Notes under the pieces: model-generated
The model's input: the letters and a program-made list of their open reading frames with translations, nothing else
Told to the model about the DNA's origin: nothing
The model's database searches: none
In this document: positions 46,889-58,006 of the stretch, piece after piece
Layout of the letters: the number at the start of each line of letters is the position of its first letter
How positions within the stretch are numbered: position 1 is the stretch's first letter
Source of the DNA: Halictus rubicundus
Lineage: Eukaryota; Arthropoda; Insecta; Hymenoptera; Halictidae
Direction of reading: 5' to 3'
Assembly: GCF_050948215.1 (NCBI RefSeq)
Contig: NC_135163.1
Location: 1,426,001 to 1,490,000, forward strand
Length of the DNA stretch: 64,000 bases
Translations under genes and position numbers: made by a program

Positions 46889-47878
46889 TATATGGTCTAA
46901 GCTTCTCGTGGACCTAGTTGCAACATTTATCGTTCGTCAGCGTAGAGGACGTAAGAAATCTAGTTGTTGTTAACGATGTCGGTATTTCAGATCGTGAGAC
47001 ACGAAACCCCAAATGGTGATTTTCTACTGCAATACCTAGTCTGTGGACAGACCACCATGTCTCTTGTTTTCCAATTGACCCTCTTACAGGCTAATACGCC
47101 GGGTTGCCTATAGCAAGGCTGTCTCTTGAGTTTTTAATCGCTATAACAATCAACTGCGAATTATAATATATTTGAGCAGATCACTTTAAAATAGAGGTGT
47201 ACTTACAATATTATAATAAACCATACTTATATTTATACGTATATTTACTGGAGTCTATATAGTATATTTTAAATGTTTATGACTTACAGCTGAGTATTTC
47301 GTAAAAAATTACTCAACAGCAATGGCAATTCTGGTCATGAATCAATAAACCATCAAGAAAGTAATCCAATAATTTATAGATTTGTTGAAACATTAACTTT
47401 GGTTACTTTACTTTTCAAATTTTGTGTTTTATACTTAGCACTTACTGTTTTACTGTTCTGTAGGTTTAATTTAACTCCTGATGTGAAATTGACGCAACGA
47501 TAAAAGATCAATACGATGGAAAGATAAATAATTGATTTCGAAATTTCCTTCTTCGAAAATTAAGAAATCCGATAAGACGTGGTATATGTAAACTAATATT
47601 ATTCACGTTGTTTGCAATCAACAATACGATAAGCAGTTATTTACTCAGAATCAGTGGAAGTGTGTGAAATTGAAGCAAGGGACGGGTGGGGGCTAAAGGA
47701 GGAAAGAATTTGTACTCTTTTTGTTTCATTTAAATATTTACAGTTGCACGTCTTTCTTCGAACGCGTCAGGTGGAAACAGCGTCGTCGATCCATCCAGAT
47801 AATGTTATGCAACTTCTACAAACAAATCGACCATATTTGCCATACAGGTTCAATACATAGTTTACTCTTTTTTTTTTA
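46889..47878. other. No gene seen
   Basis: Mixed AT-rich spacer between the foldback element and the chitinase pseudogene. Only chance-length frames are present. Confidence 0.5.
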
Positions 47879-49815
47879 TTACTCACACTTTTTCAAAACC
47901 TCATTGATAGCTTTGAGAAGCGCGTTTTTGGGGCCATAGTTTCCATGGAAGTCGTCAGTATCGAAGCTCCAGATCATCACACCACCGAGATTATGAGACT
48001 TGGCGAATTCGGCCTTTAGCCTGACCGAGCTGTAAGGACATTTTATACAAACGTATACACATTATGCGTAACCGGTTTAATCTTTTTACGTGCTCAATAT
48101 TTTAGTATTACGAACAAACACTCACCTTGGATCATCATAGCTGACCCATTGGTTACCTTTGTCCGCGTAAGGCACGTCTTCCTTACGAGTTCGGACGACG
48201 CCTTTCTTCAGCTTCACACACATCTCGTTGTAGCCAATGTTACCTTCGTCGTTGGTGAACGGTCCCTTCTTCCCGGGCCCAGATGTGGGGCATGAAGACC
48301 GTGTTTGCTGTTGTCCTTCAGAGAATGGTATTCCAACGATGAGCTTGTTGGCTGGGGCACCTTGATGGAGCCAATAATGAATGCTGGCGTTCTAAATAAA
48401 CCCTCCTGTAAGACGAAACTTGCGTGGTTTCGAGGGCGGCATAGTTCTATGTTAATAGTTTTCTTGGTAGGTGGACGCGCAGAGGACACATGAAGGTCAA
48501 CTCCATTTTCTAAATTAAAATGATGAACTTTTCTATGTACTATCTAATAGGACGTTTTAAGACGCGTACTGTGAACCGATCGATGTGAACCGCTTTTGTA
48601 ATCTGTTACTAGGGGCCATTGAATATAAGCAAAACCCATTCCCGCACCTCATAAATGTAAGCAACCACATTTATTTACATCCATGAATGCTATTATTAGT
48701 TTGCGATATCTTATCGGCCAAATAACTACGGCTCAGGTTTCGAAAACGCGCTACACAAAAGCTGAGAAACTGGATATGGTTTTCATTTATAAGCGCCGTT
48801 ATCATGGGACAACCATGTTTGAGGGGCCCCTACCGTGCCCATCACGGGAGTATGCGAAACATTCGTGCCGCATGAGAGTTATCGAAGGAAACCGTGTTTT
48901 CGGAGTAGCGTGTCATAAGAGACTCGAATATAGTAACTTTGGTTCTGCGTACAATGTTCAGTTGCCGGTAGTAGTCATCATGCTCTTCCCTACCCGACGG
49001 ATAGAGCGGAGAATTCATGACCGTGTAGCCGTTGTAGTATCCGTTGAAGTCGTAGGTCATAACGTTGATGAAGTCCAAGTAAAGTTTTCCTAACTGGGAA
49101 AAACCGTCAGGCTTGCCGGCCTGTGAGATATGCATTGACCTTAATGCACGAATTCGAGATCTCGTAAGACCTGGAGGCGGAATCTTGTTCAGCACCGACC
49201 GCAGCGCTGAGGCTGTAACTCGACGAAGTTGTTCTTGTCGGCTTTCCTGCCACCGTTTTAATTCGGGTACTCCTAATCGACGTCCAGCCCGTCGAAGTTG
49301 TACTTCTTCCAGTAGCTGATTGCGCTCTTTACAAACCGACCGCGGGACTCCCCGTTCGCGGCATTGTTGGAGAACTTCTTCGACTTCTCGGAGGCCCCGC
49401 CGACGGACAGCAGAGCCTTGGCACCGTGACTCTTCACATGTTTGGTGAAGAGTGAGGCAGATCGGACGCGTCGTCGAACAGCTTGAACTCTCCTTTGGGG
49501 TTGACCCCGACGAACGAGTAGATCACATGCGTACAGAGATTCACGTCGAGAGAAGTGATCGGGTATTTGCTGAAATGTTTTTCGTTCGATTTAATACGTA
49601 AATATTTTTCAGAGTATTTGGCGTCATCGAGTCTCGAAGTCCAAAATAATGTTATCACCTCCAAGGAAAATTTTAACGATACGAAAAATCGAGCAGCATG
49701 ATCAGAAGCGTCACTCGCATTATTCGGAGTTGGAATTTTTAGCGTACTCACTCTCTGCTATTGCTGAGGCTGCGATGGCCAAGAAGATGGCCAGAACCGC
49801 GATCTTTGTGTACAA
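47879..49815 (-). pseudogene. GH18 chitinase pseudogene (paralogue of the gene at 51025-52791)
   Basis: All exon blocks of a chitinase can be traced on the minus strand. The signal-peptide exon is 49815-49752 (64 bp, same length and phase as in the neighbour). An N-terminal block (PITSLDVNLCTHVIYSFVGV) follows, then the catalytic region, a block with DFINVMTYDFNGYYNGY near 49060, a C-terminal exon at 48390-48127 (NDEGNIGYNEMC, KGNQWVSYDD) and an end exon at about 48032-47879 (NLGGVMIWSFDTDDFHGNYG). Lesions: the start codon is TTG where the neighbour has ATG; the catalytic motif reads FDGLDVD-stop-EYP (TAG at 49275-49273); and frameshifts occur around 49430, 49150 and 48310. No chitin-binding domain follows. 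Confidence 0.85.
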
Positions 49816-51024
49816 CTGTAAGAATGCAATCGTCTCCTCAGTTGATAGAATTTGTGTACAAGCACATCGATTTCAAAAGCTAGAGGCACGCTTTTGGTAG
49901 AATAAGATTAAGTTTCGGTCGTACTTATACTCGGCGTTACGTGTTTTTGTTCCCATTCAACTGTATCAGCAAATTAAATAAACGATTGTCACTGCCACGT
50001 GTGCTATATTAACGATATTTAAGTCAATCTTATCGCAGCAAAGTATGAAGCAAATACACCACGTAACTAACCGCATGAACTCGTTGTTGGTCTGCAGGAT
50101 TGCTGTGAAACACTTGTATTTGTAGTTGGATTATAAATTGTGACTTCTTTGCGGATCCATTAGGGGGATTGTTCCTTTATGTACATTATGATGTGTAACT
50201 AATAAGGAATTAACTATTCTTATTGGTATCTAAGATCATGTGAAATCATATGGAAATTAAACCGAAAAATGTATAATAAATAATTTTTGTTTTTTTTTTA
50301 CAACGGACGTACAATCGTTGAACAATATGGATGTTATGGAAAAAAATGTGAAAGAACACTTTCAAACCAATGACTGCTATCGAGACTGAATGTAAAATCC
50401 TAGAAATTCTTCGAAATTGTTCTAATTTTCCATTGTTTGTTCAGAGAATTATTGTTATCAAAATTGCGTACTTTTTATTGGAATTTTTTTTATTGCTATC
50501 TTTTAATTCTTTAGACAAACACTGTCGTTATCTATTATCATTTGAAACCTCAGTTGAACTTTGTAAGGTTTGTTTATCAGTAACAATTATTTTTTATCCG
50601 TGGTGATAAGACGTAACTATTACTAACTAATAGCAATTTATAATTCTAACCACTATTGCTTTGCACTAATATGTTAAATTGTGCCATTAATCTGCTTATA
50701 ATTTCGCGTCACTAAGCATTTCGTTTCTTGTCAATGTAAAACCAACTTTCGAATTAACAAAACAGTTTTTAAAAATACAAAAAACCTTGCGGCATAAACG
50801 ATCTATAAACAATCCGAGATTTGAGACTTTCACGGCCCGGCATCATACAGATTGTAAGAAAAGTAGGGGAGTAACAGACCATAGGTTCATCTTGTGATAA
50901 TAATACTGGTTAAGGCTTTCTTTAACGAATTTTTTTATTAAAATGCTTTTCAGACTACAAAACGTGCATATCACAAAAATAATTCGGTATAATCTATCTA
51001 TTCTATTTATTCGGTTGGCATAGT
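49816..51024. other. Spacer between chitinase paralogues, no gene seen
   Basis: Very AT-rich. It presumably contains the upstream region of the pseudogene and the 3' UTR of the functional chitinase. Confidence 0.5.
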
Positions 51025-52791
51025 TCAGCAGCCCGGTACTTGGTCTCTGTAGTTGCAGGCGAGGATGGACGGGTCAAAGGCGAGACCATCTGGGCAGTGG
51101 AACTGGATCGGATTCCATTGTCCGTTCACATTCTGGCAATAGTAGAAGATGGAGCAGTCTTTAGGGTCGCGGACATATCCTTCTTTGTTGCATAATCCTG
51201 ACGACGGTGGGGGTGGGGGTGGCGTCGGTTTTGGCGTTGGAGGTGGGTTTGGTGGTGGTTGAGGATCGCTGGGTACACGGCCTCTTAGGACCTCGTTCAT
51301 TTTAGTCAGAAGAGGATACTTTGGTCCACAGATACCACGGAAGTCGTCGGTTTCAACGCTCCACATCATACCACCGCCAAGATTGAGCTTGTTAATGTAG
51401 TCACACTTTTCGCCAACGGACCTGAAAACGAACGCAAACACGTACCATTAAACAAATTATCCACAATTCTTTTAGCGCGTACTCCACTCGTAACTATGCA
51501 GAACGTTTTACAGGAATGCAGAACACTTACTGGACATCGTCGTATCCGACCCATTGGTTGCCTTTGACGGCAAAAGGCACGCGTTGCTCATTCTGCCGAC
51601 GAACGGTCCAGCCGCCTTGGCGCATAGATTCGCAAATCTCGTTGTAGCCCAGCATGCCCGGCTCTTTGGTGTATGGTCCAGCAGTTCCAGCACCAATCGT
51701 TGGAGCACCTATATCATTGTTGCCAGCGTTTGCCAGAGTGAAGGATCTTCCGTAGGAAGGAATACCAACAACGAGCTTATCGGCCGGAGCACCTTTAGAG
51801 AGCCAGTAGCGGACGGCAGCATTCTAGAATAATAAAGAACATCGTGATTGGACAATAAACTGCACCGACATTCAAGCTGTACAACGTGCACTTACAACAT
51901 TGAGTTTAGCCTGTTCTCCTTGTTCACGAGCGGAAGCATACAGAGGGGCGTTGTGGCCAGCGAAGTTGTTCCAGGAACCGTTCATGTCGTAGGTCATCAG
52001 ATTGATGAAATGAACATACTGTGCTACCTGATCGATGATGTAGGATAGGGAAGCGGACTTCTCAGCGGCGCCAACGGCCACGCTGAGGGTGTAACCGCGG
52101 CTGTCGAAAGCCTGTCTCAGCTCCCTCAACAGAGCCACGAAATTCTGTTTGTCGGACAGTTGACCACCGCGCTGGTTAGGGTACTCCCAGTCGACGTCGA
52201 AACCGTCGAAGTTGTACCGTTGCAGGAACCCGACCACGTCCTGAACCAATCGGGAACGGGTTTGCGGATTGCTGACCACCTGAGAGAACTTGACGGATCC
52301 CTCGTTCCAGCCGCCGATCGCGATCATAGCCTTGGTACCGGAGCTTTGTTTGCTGCGGGCAACGAACTGGCCGAAACCGTTCTTGCCGCCGCCGTCCGGT
52401 AAATCGGCCCACGGATCCAATATTTTGACAGTGCCGTCCGTGTTGATACCGATGAAGGTGTAGATCATGTGCGTGCAAAGACTGGGGTTGATATCCGATA
52501 CTTGGATCTGTCCGTTCCCTGGACGATACACGGCCCAGCTACCGAAGTAGCAAACGATCTTCTCTAGATAACGAGAGAGCGCATTGTATTATACAATAAA
52601 TATCACAGATCTTGTCTACGATAGAAAGCCCCGATAACCGATTGCCAACGTAGATATTGTGGCTTAAACGATCATCTCGGCTAAAAGCTTTTCTTTCAGC
52701 ATTATCAAGTACGAGGCGGATACTTACTTTCAGCTTGAACATTGGCGACGATTGTCGCCATGAACGCGACCAAGAGCGCTACCTTGAACAT
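51025..52791 (-). CDS. Secreted GH18 chitinase with a chitin-binding domain
   Basis: Four exons on the minus strand, 52791-52728, 52563-51896, 51823-51531 and 51421-51025, give 473 aa. Residues 1-19 are a signal peptide (MFKVALLVAFMATIVANVQA). The mature enzyme begins with KKIVCYFGSWAVYR. The catalytic motif FDGFDVDWEYP is intact, with acid/base E148. Other GH18 motifs are MIAIGGWNEGS, INLMTYDMNGSW and GGGMMWSVETDDFRG. A Pro/Thr/Ser linker then leads to a six-cysteine CBM14 (about 417-473). The protein should hydrolyse chitin outside the cell, in cuticle or gut lining. Single-catalytic-domain chitinases with CBM14 occur in several insect groups, so no group number is given. Codon use is GC-richer than in neighbours, which suggests high expression. 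Confidence 0.93.
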
Positions 52792-54492
52792 CTGGAAACA
52801 AGAGATTCGTTTCTTAACTCTTTATCTACCGATAGCTTCGTCACTCTTTAGGGTGACAACGATGTGCCAGAAGATATAGTTTTCTCCGCGAAAAGATGCA
52901 TGATTACGGAATACATACGTATTCTACGAAGCAGAATGTCGATCATTGAACAAGTTATCGTAACTTCAAGTTTCGAGAATACGTACACTAAACCCGATTA
53001 ACACTAGAACTACCATGTAGCAAGTGCAACTGGCATACATTTCGTTCCAGTTTTGTTTAAATATCTACTTCGATAGAGAAGTTTATTAGAAAAAGGTTCT
53101 CGTGAAAACATATTTATAATTTCATTATTTCTAAAACAAAAAATTGGGAGCAAGTCATTTTGACAGATCCGATAGTCCTAGCGTTGAGCACGTTTGGTGT
53201 CTAAGTCGCGATACCTTAGTTTCTTGCTTCCGGCGACGTTCTGCAGATTCTACCACTCTACCGGCATCGTCTTCTCGATCCTTTTTATATTCCGCCCGAA
53301 AATTTGTAATCGGTGTTATCGGCGTTACATATGGATATGGAAAGGATTTTATCAGTCACGATCTAATCGCGCACACATATAAATACATATGCTCGTACAA
53401 AAACAGCGTGACACTTGGTCTAACATGTTCGAATCCGCCGACGCGGTGAACTCTTATTTCATCACTTGAAAGCAAATCAACTACGACATAATCAATGACG
53501 GAAGATGATTAATTGGCGATCTATCGATTACAATAGATCACCTTCGCCACGAGCTGTACGATCGAAGCTAATCTTTAATCGATTTTTTAATGGATCAAGG
53601 TGCACCGGTAACCTTCGTGAAAAAAGAACAACATTGCGCAATGGAAATTACCTAACAGCAGCGATTTGTTTGTTCATTCGAATACGTCTTTGACGTCTGA
53701 ATTTTCGTGGATCACCGACAAGATATTTGGAAAGACTTCCAGCCCCCGTGTTAAACATGCCGCGCTCGCTATCTAAATAAAATATTTGCTCGTGAACTAC
53801 GTCAATGACATAGGCAATAAATAAACATGGAATGTTAACGTAATGCATTCTGTAATTGTTCCTTATTGTTCACCATTGTAATCATTGTTTTATAATCGAT
53901 AGTTTATAGGTGTAGGAAATATGAAAGTAACATCACAAAAAAATATCAGAATTTAAAATTAATTTGAAAATTATTTCGATACAAAATAATGATTATTTAA
54001 CAAAAAATACAACTGATGATAAAATTCAATCGTTCTTATTGTGATCCTTAGTAAAAAACAGAAAATTAGCTATTGTTTATATAATGCTATTTGGAGACAG
54101 TAAACGCACAGATACAGAGATACAGAGTCAACCGATTTAGATGAAATTTTCAGTTCGTGTATCACTAACATAGAGGTAAAGACACATATTTTACATTTTT
54201 ATTGCGGATTTAAATAAAAAAGTTTTGGAAAGTGTCCAAGTCATTTTAAGTTTTAATTATAATTGTATTGTTTGCTATTTTTTTATACCTTATAGTATTG
54301 TTTCTTTATATTTTATATTTTTTATATTTTATAAGCAATAAACTTTATGTATAATCATATTTACTAATTGTATTGTTAAATTTCATTTTCTGTGAGTCAA
54401 TACATATACATTAACCACATCTAGACTTTGCGGTGCGGCGAAAACGGAGCAGTCGAACTCGAGGCGAGAAGGACTCTCCGCGTCTCTTTCTT

Positions 54493-54900
54493 CTCATACG
54501 CTGTCCTTCTTTGCTTTCGAAACTTCCGTCGTTCATTACACAAGTAAATATCATCGGAATTATGTTATATTTAGTATCGTTTTCTTTAGAAAAATGCCAC
54601 GAATATGTTGGTGAAAGTCCCATAAAAAAATAATTAATAATAAAATAGTTTATTTTTTTATTTAAAGGCCTGAGCTCATGCCAGTCTTTCATCTTTTCCA
54701 AACGCTTCGATTCTCCACGTCCCTTTTTTCTCATAGAATGTCCTTCTTTGCATCCGAAAGTTTAATCGTTCATTACACAAGTAATTATTATCGGAATTAT
54801 ATCATATTTTGTATCATTTTCATCAGAAAAATGTCGCAAATTTGTTTGTGAAAAGGCCATAAAAAGATAATGAAAAATAAAGAAGTTTTGTTGTTTGATT
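54493..54900 (+). repeat. Direct tandem repeat, period about 237 bp
   Basis: Unit A (from 54493) and unit B (from 54730) share CTCAT, TGTCCTTCTTTGC, CGTTCATTACACAAGTAA, TATCGGAATTAT, AGAAAAATG and GGTGAAAG/GTGAAAAG, then CCATAAAAA, in the same order. They differ at many positions, so the duplication is old. Confidence 0.75.
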
Positions 54901-55729
54901 GGTAGCCGCCGGCTGTCGAGCTTCGCTGTCCTTTTCTCCATTCGACAGGGGATCACAGAAAACGTTTCCCGAAAGCTGAATGTCTCTGACCGGACCTGAG
55001 TTTTGCGCATTAATAGCGAGCTTACAATAATCTTATACTTTTTGTCAAAATTTCATTTTCTATTTAAATTAGTTTGTTATTGAAACTCATTAATAGTTTT
55101 AAATAGTACTTGAAATATTTTAAATGATATTGAAATATGGGAATATTACAATTTGGAATATTTCGTCGTTAAAGAGCCTAGCCGGACGAGGTAGTCAACA
55201 TAACATAATCCCCCATGGTTAATCCCCATTAACCTTCTAACATAATTGAATGGCCGTTGCGCCATTTGATTTTTGGTTAACTTTTTCCAAATAATTGCAT
55301 GCAGAAATATTGAAAAAATCTGACGAATTGCGGTTATTGATATTCATATTTGAGAATTTCTGTCGATTTTTCGGTTGAAAATCATATTTACAAAAAATGA
55401 AAGACACGTAAAAATTCCAGAAATGCAGGTTTTTTATAGAAATTGAAAAAGGACATCGATTCTATTTTTACAGTAGCAACATATCTTTTTTTAATCGAAA
55501 AAGTAACTATTATGAAATAAATTTTTACAACAGAGTCAATAAATTCATGTGTAAAGCTAAATTAAACCAAAAATGAAATGGTTAAAAATTTCAAAAGTCT
55601 AAAAAGAACTACGATTCATAAGTGTCTACAGTTTTATTCGATCCCTGCTTTAGTTATTGGTCGATACAACTACATACATTGTAACGCGCGCGCCAGTCTT
55701 TGACTGCTCTGTCCTCGTTACAGCATTCA

Positions 55730-55996
55730 AACGCAAAAAAAGAATCGCAAAAATCTTCAAAATTATTCAAAGTCGAATAAACCACCGAATAAAGACACAG
55801 ATGGAAATGAACACTTTATTCAACGCTAAAGATGAATCGTTCAACCCAATGAAAAATTATCTTTATTCGTCGAATAAATTCATTACGTGTGGAATAGAGA
55901 TAACATAATTATTTTTATTTGATGCGTAACAAATCATTTTTTATCTTTTATTCGCTGTTTAAAATGTCTATTTCAATAAAAATTTGCCCATCTTTG
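55730..55996. mobile_element. Diverged fragment of the hAT-like element
   Basis: Contains AAATTATCTTTATTCGTCGA and ends TTTGCCCATCTTTG, like the right end of the element at 44200-45623 (GCCCATCTCTG). The left end is not identifiable. Confidence 0.5.
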
Positions 55997-56437
55997 CTCC
56001 TACAATTATATTATTTTATATTATATTAATTCATCCGCGTGATTCTCTCTCAAACTCTATATTATTCGGAATAGTACGTTAAATAAATGCTACTCTGGTT
56101 TTCAACATATTTCTGTTCCCACAGATCGATTCTTGGAACAATTATCCATAAAAAAAGTGTAAGGAAATAATGCTTGTTTATGAAATATTTTTAAATTACA
56201 AATTAAGGTATCTCATATGAAATTTGAAATAGAAATTGATTTTCCTAAAATTATGCTTTAATACTTTCTTAGGAAAAATATTTCTACGAATTTTTTGTGC
56301 TTGATATTAGTTTTACTTTCAATATTTTAAATCTTAAAAAGCAACACTAAAAAAAATATGTGTTTAATTCGAATACGTTCGTCGGAGAATGTAACACTTG
56401 ATAATCGAAATGGGTCCGTTATGACTCACCTACTTAC

Positions 56438-56612
56438 CGACGAGAATTTCTTTAGTGGTCTTCTGCACCGACGAGATACCGTCGTTGGCCTTCTGTTTCT
56501 TACTCCAGCCAAAATCTATCCTAGAGGGCGATAGAAAACACCGTATTTTTCGAGCGACACATTCTCTCGTAAGGCTGGCAGTCTTTCTAAATATCTCGTC
56601 GGTGATCAGAGC
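56438..56612 (-). other. Possible orphan coding exon
   Basis: On the minus strand a 175-bp segment is open in one frame from an acceptor (TATGTAG, ending at 56613) to a donor (GTAAGT, starting at 56437). It encodes 58 codons including KKQKANDGISSVQKTTKEIL. In the next codons the frame hits a stop, as expected for an intron. I cannot name the family or find its partner exons. Confidence 0.3.
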
Positions 56613-56689
56613 CTACATAGAAGAGCCTCTTTTAACATAGAAGTAGTATCCACTCTGGCATTATTTGGAATCCGCTGCTAATGATGCAG

Positions 56690-56827
56690 GTATGTAAGAT
56701 GATGCAGGTTCTGATCCACGCTAAAAAGATGATGCAGGTTGTGGTCCAGGCTAAAAAGTAGTCTAGGGGGCAGCACTGTACCGGGAACACCGAAACTCCG
56801 AGCGTGAGCACTCTCATATCCACTCTG
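56690..56827 (+). repeat. Solo end of the foldback family
   Basis: Contains two GATGATGCAGGTT-type units, then GGGAACACCGAAACTCCGAG and the terminal motif GTGAGCACTCTCAT ending CTCTG at 56827. The other arm is absent. Confidence 0.7.
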
Positions 56828-57036
56828 CTTCGGATCAGTGTCGCCCATAGACTTATATAGAGACCATAGACTTATATAGATCTCCATAAGCTATGTGTAT
56901 TTCCTTCGATTTTCACGATCTGGTGAGAAATTTTTCTCGATCTGCTCCGGATTTAACTGCTCGATCCGAGGCTTTTTCGATGGCTAAACCCCCTTTATCC
57001 GACTGCGCGTCTCGCTCCGCGTGACGGTCGCATTTC

Positions 57037-57406
57037 CAGTGCTGAGATATCGACCAAGATTTCTCGCGCATGCGCGGCGATTTTAGTCGCAGTAAAGTAA
57101 AATTTTTGATAAAATGGGATACCTTGATCGCCCTGCAAAATTTTTAAAAATTGTTATAATTTGATTTTGAAAATAACGAACTCTACGCCTCTTTGTAGCT
57201 CCTTCTCCAATATTAGCTGCCGTTGTATAATAAAATATTAACAATAACTTATCATAAACTTGTAGGACACTCTTCTCGTCTCGAAAGAAATTATTCCGGT
57301 ACTTTCCCGCCAATATCACTGTCCCACTACCTTTTTCTCAAAATATAAATACGTCACTCTTCTGAGCGCGCATGCGCGAGAAAAGTTGGCCGATATCTCA
57401 GCACTG
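57037..57406. mobile_element. MITE family 'CAGTG', copy 3 (370 bp)
   Basis: The ends CAGTGCTGAGATATCG and CGATATCTCAGCACTG are perfect inverted repeats. The subterminal GCGCATGCGCG blocks are present on both sides. The interior matches copy 1 in inverted orientation and copy 2 in the same orientation. It is the best-preserved copy in the window. Confidence 0.85.
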
Positions 57407-57629
57407 CATAGTTCTCGAGGCACCTTGGGCCTCCCCATATATCGATAGACTTTAAAAGTATTTTAACTATATTCCTATTTGTAAGATACACATATAGAAA
57501 TATACAGGGTGCTAGACTATACGTGGTAGAAAATCGAAAGGAAGGTTCTCCATGTAATAAATGTGATAAAAGATATTACAATTGTATACTGTTGAAAACC
57601 TTCCAAAACAAAACCTTCCAAAACCTTCC

Positions 57630-58006
57630 GTGTTTCAAGTTTTTGGCTTTATTTCGCAGAGAATCAAGACAAAATATAGCTGAATTTGTAGCTGGAGATA
57701 TTTTCTAGCTCGCGCTACTCTCGATTTTATCCAGAAAACTCATCCAATGGCATAAAAATGTTTGGATTCCACCGCATGCACATCGTTAATTTTTGGCCTA
57801 CTTCTATCGCGTATATTACCAAATATCTGCATAATCTCGTCAGTTCATGACCAGCGCGCGCTAGATTGTACCTTCCTCTTTCCAATGAGCCCTTTCCCAG
57901 TGAAAAATATTCTCATATAGGGACGAAAAGTTGAGGAACGTAAAACCATTTTTCGCCTATTTTTGTCGGTAACGTGGTCGCTCTACCTTATCGCGAATCT
58001 ACGGAG
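57630..58006 (-). repeat. Dispersed repeat, copy 2
   Basis: Inverted counterpart of 30071-30415, with shared blocks such as CGCAGAGAATCAAGACAAAA and TTACCAAATATCTGCATAAT. It is somewhat longer because of a local insertion near 57935-57970. Confidence 0.75.

Larger units (their letters stand above)
52792..56437. other. No gene recognised; repeats
   Basis: Upstream sequence of the chitinase, then AT-rich spacer. It holds a tandem repeat pair (54493-54900) and a diverged copy of the TTCGAATAAA-rich hAT-like sequence near 55730-55996. Open frames are short and without recognisable motifs. Confidence 0.45.
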
